The translations under genes were made by a program, and so were the position numbers. Source: Alphaproteobacteria bacterium (GTDB taxonomy: Bacteria; Pseudomonadota; Alphaproteobacteria; Micropepsales; Micropepsaceae). From it: a stretch of 34,582 bases of DNA. Within the stretch, counting starts at the first letter, position 1. Every line of letters begins with the position of its first letter. The stretch covers positions 1-34,582 of the forward strand of contig CANJBZ010000042.1 of assembly GCA_947473475.1 (NCBI GenBank), read 5' to 3'. The notes beneath the pieces are model-generated. The model made no database searches, was not told the origin of the DNA, and saw only the letters and a program-made list of their open reading frames with translations. Positions 23,209 to 31,312 of the stretch are shown piece after piece.

Positions 23209-24726
23209 TTAGGTGCAGATAAAATCATTCGCCCCTTGCGGACGGCACTGCGCCGGCCAGCCGCGGGCGCGCCAATAGGCGACAAGTCCCAGATCCTGCG
23301 CGACCTTCTTGAAGCGATCGGTTTTGCGCACCGCGGCATAGCTCGGATGCCAGAACCAGGTGGATGAAATCGGCTGGAAGTAATTCCCCCGAACTTCATC
23401 CTCATAGAACTCCAGCACGCGTTCCGGCGCGCCGACATGCATGAAGGCGAAGCTCATATTGCCGAGCCGGGGCAGCGTCGCGGGTGATGCCGCTTTGGCG
23501 GGCGCCGATTCCAAAATCTTGGCCGCGCTCTCCAGCATACCGGGCAGGTAATTCGTCATCGGCATTTCGCGCAGCGCGGCGGCGGATTCCTTATAGCGTC
23601 CTGCCGATGCCTGAATCAGCGCCAACTCCAGCGTGCGGCCGGGACGAAACGGCTGCAGCATCTGAATCGCTTTGGTGGTGTCGCCATCCAGCCAGTAAAT
23701 CTCTGCCGTATCGGCGGTGTAATTGACGATGAACTGCTCGATATCCTCAAGGTGCTCGCGCATCCGAAGCGACTCCTTGATCTTGCCCATCGCCGCCAGG
23801 AACTGGCTGTAGCCGTGCAGCCCATCGGCTTGGTTCGGATTCAGCGCCAGCGCCTGTTTGAACGCATCTTCCGCGGCGATCATCTTGCGCTGCGCCATGC
23901 TGGCGTAGCCGAGCGCCACGAAACCGTCCGCTCCCTTCGGATCGCGGGCTATGGCCCGCCGCGCCAATTCCTCAGCTTTCGGAATCGTGCGCTCGACGAC
24001 TTTGCGTTCCTCGTCCGGCAGGCCATTGCGCAGCGACGTCGAAAACAGCGGCGTCAGTGCATAATCGTAACCCAGCATGGCGGCGGCGGGCGCATAGTTC
24101 GGCTCGCGCGCGAGAACCTTTTCCAAAATAACGGCGGCGTCCGCCAGCGGCCGGGCGCCACGATCGCGCGCGGCTACTTTGGCGCGCAGGAAATCCAGAT
24201 AGACATCGAAGGAATCCAGCCGGTTGCGCACCAGCATTTCGCCTGCGGGGACCGGGGCTTTCAGCGCGGCGGCGATTTTTTCCGCGGCGTCTTCCTCGAT
24301 ATCGAAAAGGTTCGGACTCTCCGCATAATATTCTTCGGCCCAAATCTGCTTGCCGTCGCTCGCCTGATGCAGCGCCAAGTTCAGCCGCACGCGATCGCCT
24401 ACCAGACGCGCTTCTCCTCGCACGAGATAGCGCGCATGAAGCTGCTCACCCGTGGCTTTCAGATCGCGCTTCGGCTCTTTCACCCGGAATGACGAGGACC
24501 GCGCAACGACATCGAGACCGCGCGCACCCGATAGAGCAGCAGCGATTTCGTCCGTCATGCCTTCGGCGAAGTAATTTTGCGCCCCGTCGCCGGAGCTGTT
24601 GTCGAAAGGCAGCACGGCAACTGTCGGCCGTTGCGTCTGCGCCGATGCCGGCAACGCGCCGATTGCCAGCGCCAACGCGCCTAAAACGCCAAACCACCGC
24701 CTTCCGGCCGCCGAAAACCTATCCAT
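23209..24726 (-). CDS. Exported TolB-like domain and TPR protein
   Basis: The preferred start is ATG at 24726, with GGGAGGAG six bases upstream; an upstream start at 24756 adds ten residues. The 505-residue protein has a signal peptide (cleavage near ASA-Q, residue 29). The TolB-like/FlgO-type N-terminal domain follows (about 34-150), opening with TVAVLPFDNSSGDGAQNYFAEGMTDEI. TPR-type helices follow (about 180-400; clearest at GFVALGYASMAQRKMIAAEDAFKQAL, read as residues 270-295). In many relatives this pair of domains is attached to a cytoplasmic winged-helix or adenylate cyclase domain; here the protein is instead directed to the periplasm. It probably acts as a protein-binding scaffold. 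It converges with the second lectin-like gene across a REP-like repeat. Confidence 0.75.
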   Translation of the reverse strand: MDRFSAAGRRWFGVLGALALAIGALPASAQTQRPTVAVLPFDNSSGDGAQNYFAEGMTDEIAAALSGARGLDVVARSSSFRVKEPKRDLKATGEQLHARYLVRGEARLVGDRVRLNLALHQASDGKQIWAEEYYAESPNLFDIEEDAAEKIAAALKAPVPAGEMLVRNRLDSFDVYLDFLRAKVAARDRGARPLADAAVILEKVLAREPNYAPAAAMLGYDYALTPLFSTSLRNGLPDEERKVVERTIPKAEELARRAIARDPKGADGFVALGYASMAQRKMIAAEDAFKQALALNPNQADGLHGYSQFLAAMGKIKESLRMREHLEDIEQFIVNYTADTAEIYWLDGDTTKAIQMLQPFRPGRTLELALIQASAGRYKESAAALREMPMTNYLPGMLESAAKILESAPAKAASPATLPRLGNMSFAFMHVGAPERVLEFYEDEVRGNYFQPISSTWFWHPSYAAVRKTDRFKKVAQDLGLVAYWRARGWPAQCRPQGANDFICT

Positions 24727-24786
24727 CCGTGGCTCCTCCCAGAACCACGCCTGCATAGCACAAAACCGGGCAAAAACGTTCCGGCG

Positions 24787-25602
24787 CTAGGCCATTCGCG
24801 AACGCCGGCGTCCCCAACCAATGTAGACAACCGAAGCAAAGGCGCTGAGCATGAGCGCGAGCGTGCCGGGCTCCCGCACCGACGGCGGCGGGGCGGCGCT
24901 TGCCAGATAAATGGTGTCGTTGTTGCAGTCGCCGGTGCCCCACATGATCGCGATATTCTTTGCCGAAAAGACGGTTTTCAGAATCTCGTCGGTGGTGGCA
25001 GTCAATTTGACGGACACGAGATAGGGATAGACCCCATCGCCGCTGGCGCTTTGCGACACGTCCACGTTCCAGCCGGGCAGCGCGGTGCCGCCGTTGATAA
25101 TCGTCGGCGCGAGGTGACCCAAGCCGTCATTGGGCGAGATGTACTGGCCTGCGTAAATGTAACCCGTGTTCTTCCAGCGATCGATCGATGTCAGATAGTT
25201 GTTGTTGAGGGCATAAAGACCTTTCCCCACGCCGCCAAAGGCAAGCTGCGCCCCAAGGGCGATGCCATAGGTGTAAGCGTCTTTATCGGCGCCCGTCGCC
25301 AGGAAGATGTCGGCGTAATGCGCGCCAAGATCATCGCCATCGAACTGCGTATAAAAATCGAGTTCGATGGTCCGCGTTCCAGTCGTGACATTGACACGGT
25401 TGGTGTCGAATTCCGGTCCGCCTTCGACAACGTCACCGACCGATGTCGTCCAGCCGCCGTACCAGTTGATGGGATTGGCGCCCTGATACGACACGTTCTG
25501 CGTCGTGTCGGCGATCATGGTGGCGTTGGCAGCCGCTGGGACGCCGATGGCGAAGAGGCTGCCGATAAGGATTTGCGCGAGGCGCGTGGCTTTGTTGGTC
25601 AT
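24787..25602 (-). CDS. PEP-CTERM-type secreted protein with VREP tail
   Basis: The 271-residue protein starts at ATG 25602, where a signal peptide begins (cleavage near ANA, about residue 27); the frame extends upstream without a good site. It has a beta-rich body and a C-terminal sorting tail: VREPGTLALMLSAF, hydrophobic residues, then GRRRSRMA. The motif is VREP instead of the usual VPEP, keeping the E-P pair and the Arg-rich end. This should be a second exosortase substrate in the window. A Cys in GDCNNDT is the only one in the mature part. Its function is unknown. It lies 61 bases beyond the TolB/TPR start on the same strand and 135 behind the small Cys-tailed protein gene. Confidence 0.7.
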   Translation of the reverse strand: MTNKATRLAQILIGSLFAIGVPAAANATMIADTTQNVSYQGANPINWYGGWTTSVGDVVEGGPEFDTNRVNVTTGTRTIELDFYTQFDGDDLGAHYADIFLATGADKDAYTYGIALGAQLAFGGVGKGLYALNNNYLTSIDRWKNTGYIYAGQYISPNDGLGHLAPTIINGGTALPGWNVDVSQSASGDGVYPYLVSVKLTATTDEILKTVFSAKNIAIMWGTGDCNNDTIYLASAAPPPSVREPGTLALMLSAFASVVYIGWGRRRSRMA

Positions 25603-25737
25603 GCCCCAGATATGGGCATGACCGGTATACGGGTTTTGACGAAAAGCGGATTGAACCGGCGATTTTCGGCTGATGGATGAGCGCCCGATTAACGGGGCTA
25701 AGGCATTTCGATTCAAACCCGAATTACAGGCGGACGG

Positions 25738-26112
25738 TCAGCAGCACTCGCAGCCGAAACCTTCCGGGACCACCAATTCGTCCTTCATCCAGGCGAAGGG
25801 CAGGTTATCCTGGGTCACTTCCTCGACCGGCTTGAACAGCTTGAAATGGTACCGCTTCTCGTTTTCCCAGAAGGCGACAACCGTTTCGAGCGGCGGACAG
25901 CCCGGCAGATTGCAGGTCACCTCGGACACCAGGATTGCGCTCTCCGGCGCCAGCTTGAACCGCTCCTGCACCCAGCCGCGGATGCGTTCCATCGCCTCGG
26001 TCTGGGCCTGGGTGATCTTGCCTTGCCCAAACAGATCGTCGTCTTCGGCGGCCGGCTTGGGCTTCGCAAACCAGACTGAAAGGGCGGCTTCGTAGTCGCT
26101 GTCGGAACTCAT
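25738..26112 (-). CDS. Small conserved protein with CxCC tail
   Basis: This 124-residue cytoplasmic-looking protein has the pattern VSEVTCNLPGCPPLETVVAFW (read at about residues 62-82). It then has YHFKLFKPVEEV, LPFAWMKDEL and an unusual C-terminus GFGCECC. I recall small alphaproteobacterial proteins of unknown function with the same central block and a Cys-rich tail. The four or five Cys could bind a metal or act in thiol chemistry. The ribosome-binding site is weak. It is divergent from the first MDR dehydrogenase gene with a 150-base shared promoter region. No function is assigned. Confidence 0.6.
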   Translation of the reverse strand: MSSDSDYEAALSVWFAKPKPAAEDDDLFGQGKITQAQTEAMERIRGWVQERFKLAPESAILVSEVTCNLPGCPPLETVVAFWENEKRYHFKLFKPVEEVTQDNLPFAWMKDELVVPEGFGCECC

Positions 26113-26262
26113 CGCATCTTGCTTAACGGAAGAACCCCAAGGAAGGCCATTCCTTTTCGACCGAATTTACCCCCGCGATACCAGCCTTGGCGGCACACGG
26201 CCTTGAGAGTTTACAGCCCCTCCCCCACGGGATAGATACGCCCCACACGATACTTACCGGAG

Positions 26263-27375
26263 GTGAAAGCAGTGGTTGAAAAAGTACCTGCGGCCGTAAA
26301 GCTGGGCCCGAACGAAACCGTTTATCGCGAATTCGACATGCCGGAAATCGACGACGAGTCGGCCATTCTTAAGGTCGAAATCGCCGGCATCTGCGGCAGC
26401 GACGTCAAAAACTACGCCAAAAAGATCGAAAACGTGATCATGGGCCACGAAAATGTGGCCAGCGTCTATAAGGCCGGCAAGAAATGGCTGGCGCGCAAGG
26501 GCGTCAAGGAAGGCGACCGCGTTCTGCTCGAGCACTATCTGCCCGACATGACCTGCGAGTGGTGCCATCAGGGTGAATACCGCCATTGCGAAGCCACCGA
26601 CTGGCACACGAATCCGAACGCCATCCGCTACGGCTACACCTCGGCCGATCTGGCGCCGCACCTTTGGGGCGGTTTCTCGCACTACCTTTTCGCGCCCTGG
26701 AACGCGATCGTGCACAAGATCCCGGACAACGTCAGCTCGGAACTGGCCGGCATCGCTACCCCGCTCGCCAATGGCATCCAGTGGGCGCTGTTCGAGGCGG
26801 ACATCGGCTACGGTTCCACCGTGCTGATCCAGGGCCCCGGCCAGCAGGGCCTCGCCCAGATCGTCGCCTGTAAGCAAGCCGGCGCGGACTGCATCATCAT
26901 CACCGGCACGACCAAGGACACCAAGCGCCTGGAACTCGCCAAGTTGTTGGGCGCCGACTACACGATCGACGTGCAGAAGGAAGACCCGGCAGCGCGCATC
27001 CGCGAGATCGTGCCGCAGGGCGTCGACGTCTCCATCGACTGCACGGCGGGCGCCGGTACGGCGGCCATGCTGCTCGGCATCACCGCGCTCAAGCGCAAAG
27101 CCGGCATCCTGATCATTCAGGGCAATGAAATGCCGACCTTCCCAGACTTCCCGATCTATCGCGTGACCCAGAAGTACGGGCAGCTCAGAAGCGCCCGGGG
27201 GCACTCGTATAAGGCGTGCGAACTGGCGCTGAAGCAGCTCGCTTCGCACCGCTTCCCGCTGGAGAAGGCCCTCACGCACACCTTCGGGCTGAAGGAAGTG
27301 GATTGGGCGCTGAAGACCGTCGCCGGCAAGGGCGCCCCGGACGTGATTCACGTCTCGGTCGATCCCTGGAAGTAA
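26263..27375 (+). CDS. Zinc-type MDR dehydrogenase with altered structural-zinc site
   Basis: The 370-residue medium-chain dehydrogenase/reductase oxidises or reduces alcohol, diol or ketone groups with NAD(P). Catalytic zinc ligands appear as Cys44 (GICGSD) and His62-Glu63 (GHEN). The structural zinc loop reads PDMTCEWCHQGEYRHC, with Asp95 where the first of four Cys normally stands (others Cys98, 101, 109). The nucleotide loop is GPGQQG (191-196), with no acidic residue after the next strand, which may favour NADP. GTG at 26263 keeps the family's MKAVV opening but overlaps the GGAGG site; GTG at 26272 has better spacing, so the start is uncertain. A terminator (27400-27433) closes it before the next MDR gene. 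Confidence 0.85.
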   Translation: MKAVVEKVPAAVKLGPNETVYREFDMPEIDDESAILKVEIAGICGSDVKNYAKKIENVIMGHENVASVYKAGKKWLARKGVKEGDRVLLEHYLPDMTCEWCHQGEYRHCEATDWHTNPNAIRYGYTSADLAPHLWGGFSHYLFAPWNAIVHKIPDNVSSELAGIATPLANGIQWALFEADIGYGSTVLIQGPGQQGLAQIVACKQAGADCIIITGTTKDTKRLELAKLLGADYTIDVQKEDPAARIREIVPQGVDVSIDCTAGAGTAAMLLGITALKRKAGILIIQGNEMPTFPDFPIYRVTQKYGQLRSARGHSYKACELALKQLASHRFPLEKALTHTFGLKEVDWALKTVAGKGAPDVIHVSVDPWK

Positions 27376-27399
27376 GTTCCGCAAGTCTTGCGCATTCAG

Positions 27400-27433
27400 A
27401 ACGGGCGTCCTTAACGGGCGCCCGTTTTGTTTT
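27400..27433 (+). terminator. Rho-independent terminator after the first MDR gene
   Basis: AACGGGCG (27400-27407) pairs with CGCCCGTT (27419-27426) and runs into TTTTGTTTT. It lies 25 bases after the MDR stop. The 149 bases between it and the next MDR start should hold the promoter of the Rieske gene set. Confidence 0.8.
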
Positions 27434-27483
27434 GGCTGCCCTGGAAGGCTTGACCTGGATCAACACGGCCGGACCGTCCGCCG

Positions 27484-27516
27484 CTAGGTTCGCTCCACAA
27501 TGTCTTTGGTCCACAT
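27484..27516 (-). other. Ten-codon ORF with strong ribosome-binding site
   Basis: On the minus strand GGAGGA (27525-27530) sits eight bases before an ATG (27516) followed by nine codons (WTKDIVERT) and a stop. It lies in the promoter gap before the second MDR gene, in the opposite direction. It could be the relic 5' end of a lost gene, a leader peptide or chance. Confidence 0.25.
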
Positions 27517-27582
27517 AGTGTTTATCCTCCGCCCCTTGGCTCGCTGCTTGTCAGGCAAAGGGCCCGCTCCTATACCGATCCT

Positions 27583-28707
27583 ATGAGCGCCAAAACCTCG
27601 CTTGCCGCGGTCATGCTGAGCCCCCGCCAGACGGAGCTGCGTGAACTGCCACTGCCCGAAATACCCACCGATGGCGGCCTGTTGCGCGTGGTCGCAACCG
27701 GCATCTGCGGCAGCGATTGGGGAAAATATCTCAGCTCCCAATTCAGCCCATGCATCCTGGGGCACGAGATCGTCGGCTATGTCGAAAAGCTGGGCGATGT
27801 CGCGCGCGCCCGCTGGGGCATTAGCGAAGGCGACTATGTGGCGCTGGAGGAATATCTCCCTTGCGGCCACTGCGAATACTGCCGCACCGGCGAATACCGC
27901 TCCTGCCTGGAGACAGACCACTTCAATCCGAAGGGCGTGCGCTACGGCTCCACCCCGATCACCGTCGCGCCGTCGCTGTATGGCGGCTACAGCCAGTATC
28001 TCTACATGCACCCGCGCACGGTCGTACACAGACTGCCGTCCAACATCCCCCCGCACATCGCCGCCATGGCGCTGCCCTTAGGGAACGGCTTTCAGTGGGC
28101 GTACATGGACGCCGGCATCGGGCCTGGGCAAACCATCGTCATCATGGGACCGGGGCAGCAGGGTCTCGGCTGCGTCGTCGCCGCGAACGTCGCGGGCGCG
28201 GACAACATCGTTGTGGTCGGGCTTGCGCGCGATGCCAAACGCTTTGAGACCGCGCGGAAGCTCGGCGCCACCCACACCATCGCGGTCGATGAAGACGACG
28301 TGCGGGAACGCGTGAAGGACATCACCGGCGGCCGTATGGCCGATGTCGTCATCGATGTGTCCAGCGCCGGACCGGAAATCCTCAATGGCGGCCTGACGCT
28401 AGTGAAGAAGCGCGGCCAGATGCTGTGCACCGCCTGGAAGAAAACCGCCGTGCCGCTCGATCTCGACCGGCTCATTCGCTTCCAGGCCAGTTTACGCGGC
28501 GTGCGCGGCCATTCGTATGAAGCCGTCGAACTCGCCATCGGCGCGATGAAATCTAAAAAATATCCGTTGGACCTGATCTCAACGCATGTGGTCGGACTGA
28601 AAGATGTCGATCGCGCTTTGAAGATCGTGGGCGGGGAATCGAACGAACCCGCGATCCACATCACAGTTGAACCTTGGAAGCAGGAAGAAGACCATGTTGA
28701 CCGTTGA
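27583..28707 (+). CDS. Zinc-type MDR dehydrogenase, second copy
   Basis: The 374-residue MDR enzyme has catalytic zinc ligands Cys42 (GICGSD) and His61-Glu62 (GHEI). Its structural zinc loop is complete, PCGHCEYCRTGEYRSC with Cys94, 97, 100 and 108. The nucleotide loop GPGQQGLG matches that of the first MDR gene. Shared blocks (RGHSYEAVELA against RGHSYKACELA; LKDVDRALKIV against LKEVDWALKTV) show the two are paralogues. It is the first gene of the Rieske set: its last 14 bases overlap the start of the first oxygenase. A likely job is oxidising a dihydrodiol or alcohol intermediate. No clear ribosome-binding site precedes the ATG. Confidence 0.87.
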   Translation: MSAKTSLAAVMLSPRQTELRELPLPEIPTDGGLLRVVATGICGSDWGKYLSSQFSPCILGHEIVGYVEKLGDVARARWGISEGDYVALEEYLPCGHCEYCRTGEYRSCLETDHFNPKGVRYGSTPITVAPSLYGGYSQYLYMHPRTVVHRLPSNIPPHIAAMALPLGNGFQWAYMDAGIGPGQTIVIMGPGQQGLGCVVAANVAGADNIVVVGLARDAKRFETARKLGATHTIAVDEDDVRERVKDITGGRMADVVIDVSSAGPEILNGGLTLVKKRGQMLCTAWKKTAVPLDLDRLIRFQASLRGVRGHSYEAVELAIGAMKSKKYPLDLISTHVVGLKDVDRALKIVGGESNEPAIHITVEPWKQEEDHVDR

Positions 28708-29962
28708 AGAAAATGAACGCGTAACGCGAGTTGGGCCGAATACCGCCGGTGGCAAATATTTCCGCCGTTTCTGGTGGCCGATGTGCCTTTCCAGCGAATT
28801 GCCGGAGCCGGACGGCTCACCGCTGCGCGTGCGGTTGCTCGGCGAAGATCTGGTTGCCTATCGCGCGACCGACGGAACCGTCGGGCTTGTCGATGCCTAT
28901 TGTCCGCACCGCCGTGCGCCACTGTTCTTCGGCCGCAACGAGGAATGCGGCATCCGCTGCGTCTACCACGGCTGGAAATTCGATAAACACGGCGATTGCG
29001 TGGACATGCCGTCGGAACCCGCCGGCACGACGTTGCAGGCGAAGGTGAAAATCGTCGCTTATCCGACCGTCGAAAAGGGCGGCGTGGTCTGGGCCTATAT
29101 GGGACCGAAGGATCAGCAGCCGGCAGAGCCCGATTATGAATGGACGCGCGCGCCGCAAACGCACCGCTATGTCTCCAAGACGTTCGAGAACTGCAATTAT
29201 CTGCAGTGCATCGAAGGCGGCCTGGACACGGCGCATTCGTCGTTTGCACACAACAACAAGCTGAACGACCGGGCCAATCTGCGCCAGCACGACAAGTCGC
29301 CGAACATCGACGTGGAGCGCACCGACTACGGCTATTGCTATGTCTCCACGCGTCACGTGGACGACGGCAAATATATCCGCGTCTATCACTATGTGATGCC
29401 GGCGCAGCAATTGCGCGCCTCGATCATCGGCTATGAAGGCACGCGCAACAAACCCGCGCGCCTCGACGGGCACATCTGGGTTCCGATCGATGACTACACC
29501 ACGTTCGTTTACAACATCATGTGCGCGCCGCATCCCGAAGACGAGTTGGTTCCGGAAGCGGTGGAGAAGCGCGAAGTGGCGGCCGGGCGCGGCGCGGTGA
29601 ATAATATTCCAGGCACGTTCCGCCTGAAGCGCAACCAGTCAAACGACTACCTGATCGACCGGCAGATGCAGAAGACGCAGAACTACACCGGCATTGTCGG
29701 GGTGAACACGCAGGACTTCGCGCTGCAGGAAGGCATGGGGCCGATCTGCGACCGCTCGAAAGAATTCCTGGGGACCTCCGACAAGGCCATCGTCGCGATG
29801 CGGCGTCTGCTGCTGGACGCGATTGCGCAGAACGAAAAGGACGGCACGCTGCGTGGGCTCGATCCGGACACGTACCGGAAAGTGCGCGCTTACGACCGCG
29901 TCATTCCGGGAAGCGCCAACTGGAAAGACGCCATGGCCAAAGACCTCGTCGCCATATGGTGA
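28694..29962 (+). CDS. Rieske non-haem iron oxygenase alpha subunit, copy 1 (phthalate-dioxygenase-like)
   Basis: The 422-residue protein binds a Rieske cluster through Cys70-x-His72 and Cys89-x2-His92. A mononuclear iron site follows in EGGLDTAHSSFAHN (His181, His186, bridging Asp178). The third iron ligand is probably Asp341 in NTQDFALQEGMGPI. The QD..EGMGPICDRSKEFLGTSD block is typical of the phthalate 4,5-dioxygenase / aryl carboxylate group of single-subunit-type alpha proteins. It should hydroxylate an aromatic acid with electrons from a reductase, which is not encoded here. The ATG at 28694 has AGGAAG upstream and overlaps the MDR gene. Copy 2 follows after a REP-like hairpin. Substrate is inferred from family and neighbours only. 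Confidence 0.9.
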   Translation: MLTVEENERVTRVGPNTAGGKYFRRFWWPMCLSSELPEPDGSPLRVRLLGEDLVAYRATDGTVGLVDAYCPHRRAPLFFGRNEECGIRCVYHGWKFDKHGDCVDMPSEPAGTTLQAKVKIVAYPTVEKGGVVWAYMGPKDQQPAEPDYEWTRAPQTHRYVSKTFENCNYLQCIEGGLDTAHSSFAHNNKLNDRANLRQHDKSPNIDVERTDYGYCYVSTRHVDDGKYIRVYHYVMPAQQLRASIIGYEGTRNKPARLDGHIWVPIDDYTTFVYNIMCAPHPEDELVPEAVEKREVAAGRGAVNNIPGTFRLKRNQSNDYLIDRQMQKTQNYTGIVGVNTQDFALQEGMGPICDRSKEFLGTSDKAIVAMRRLLLDAIAQNEKDGTLRGLDPDTYRKVRAYDRVIPGSANWKDAMAKDLVAIW

Positions 29963-29978
29963 GGATGGCCGGTGGGTT

Positions 29979-30032
29979 CCTCCCCCGTTGTTACGGGGGA
30001 GGGGGACCGCGAAGCGGTGGAGGGGGCGACGC
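29979..30032 (+). repeat. REP-like hairpin that ends in the RBS of the second Rieske gene
   Basis: CCTCCCCCGT (29979-29988) and ACGGGGGAGG (29993-30002) form a perfect 10-bp stem with a four-base loop. A second small palindrome around CCGCGAAGCGG and a GGAGGGGG run (30019-30026) follow. The wording resembles intergenic repeats widespread in alphaproteobacteria. The G-rich end lies six bases before the GTG at 30033, so it doubles as the ribosome-binding site. Confidence 0.65.
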
Positions 30033-31304
30033 GTGCTAACCCCCGAAGAAAATGCCCGCCTTACGCGCGTCGGACCCGGCACGCCCATGGGCGTCTTGAT
30101 GCGGCGCTACTGGCAGCCCGCGTGTTTGTCTTCGGAATTGCCGGAAGCCGACGGAGCGCCCTTGCGGGTGCGTCTTCTGGGCGAAGACCTGATCGCCTTT
30201 CGGGCCACAGACGGGACTGTCGGCTTGGTCGACGCCTATTGCCCGCACCGGCGTGCGCCTCTGTTTTTCGGCCGCAACGAAGAATGCGGTATCCGCTGCG
30301 TCTATCACGGCTGGAAATTCGACCGCCACGGCGATTGCGTCGACATGCCGTCTGAGCCGGCCGGCACGACGCTGCAAGCCAAAGTAAAACTCATCGCCTA
30401 TCCCTGTGTCGAAAAGGGCGGCGTGGTGTGGACCTATATGGGGCCGAAGGATTCGCAACCGCCGGAGCCCGATTACGAATGGACGCGCGCGCCGGAAGGA
30501 CACCGCTTCGTCTCCAAGACGTTTGAGAACTGCAATTTCCTGCAGGCGCTGGAAGGCGGCCTGGACACGGCGCATTCCTCTTTCGCGCATAACAATTTCA
30601 AAAGCGACAAATCCGAGCCGCGCCAGCGCGACCGCTCACCGCGCATCGACGTCGAACGCACCGATTACGGCTACTATTATGTGTCGACCCGCAATATGGG
30701 CGATGGAGGCAATTACGTCCGCGTCTATCAGTACGTGCTGCCGGCACTGCAAATGCGCTCCAATGCCGTGGGCTGGTTTGGCGGCAAGAACGAACGGCCG
30801 CGCATCGATGGCCACATCTGGGCGCCTATCGATGACGAGCGTTGCCACGTTTACAATTTCATGTGCGCCTATGATAAAAGCACTTACTTCGACGACGCCT
30901 GGCTCGAAAAGCGCGAAGCCGGCATGGGACGCGGCCAAGACGATCTGATTCCCGGCACGTTCCGTCTCAAGCGCAATCAGTCGAACGACTACATGGTCGA
31001 CCGCCAGATGCAGAAGACGCAGAACTACACCGGCATCGTCGGTGTCAACACGCAGGACTTCGCGCTTCAGGAAGGCATGGGCCCGATCTGCGACCGCTCG
31101 AAAGAGTTTTTGGGCACCAGCGACAAGGCTGTCGTGGCGATGCGGCGTTTGCTTCTGGAGGCTGTGGCGACCGCCGAAAAAGGCGGAACGCCCCGTGGCG
31201 TTCAGGCGGCGACCTATTGCAATGTCCGCCCGCATGATCGCATCGTGCCATCAGGCGAAGATTGGCGAAAAGCCGTAGAACAAGAACTAATCGCTAAGTG
31301 GTGA
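30033..31304 (+). CDS. Rieske non-haem iron oxygenase alpha subunit, copy 2
   Basis: The start is GTG at 30033 behind GGAGGGGG; the longer frame from 29823 is a shadow of copy 1 and the repeat. The 423-residue protein keeps the Rieske ligands (CPH and CVYH), the iron-site EGGLDTAHSSFAHN and the C-terminal QDFALQEGMGPICDRS block almost unchanged from copy 1. The middle third differs much more, for example DKSTYFDDAWLEKREAGMG against HPEDELVPEAVEKREVAAG. That region shapes the substrate pocket and subunit contacts in the family. The two may take different substrates or form a mixed oligomer. The stop is eight bases before the decarboxylase-like start. Confidence 0.9.
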   Translation: MLTPEENARLTRVGPGTPMGVLMRRYWQPACLSSELPEADGAPLRVRLLGEDLIAFRATDGTVGLVDAYCPHRRAPLFFGRNEECGIRCVYHGWKFDRHGDCVDMPSEPAGTTLQAKVKLIAYPCVEKGGVVWTYMGPKDSQPPEPDYEWTRAPEGHRFVSKTFENCNFLQALEGGLDTAHSSFAHNNFKSDKSEPRQRDRSPRIDVERTDYGYYYVSTRNMGDGGNYVRVYQYVLPALQMRSNAVGWFGGKNERPRIDGHIWAPIDDERCHVYNFMCAYDKSTYFDDAWLEKREAGMGRGQDDLIPGTFRLKRNQSNDYMVDRQMQKTQNYTGIVGVNTQDFALQEGMGPICDRSKEFLGTSDKAVVAMRRLLLEAVATAEKGGTPRGVQAATYCNVRPHDRIVPSGEDWRKAVEQELIAKW

Positions 31305-31312
31305 GGGAAGAC

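Noticed and set aside
26254-27384. 376-codon minus-strand frame opposite the first MDR gene
   Set aside because: Antisense of a gene with clear zinc and nucleotide motifs; no motif of its own.
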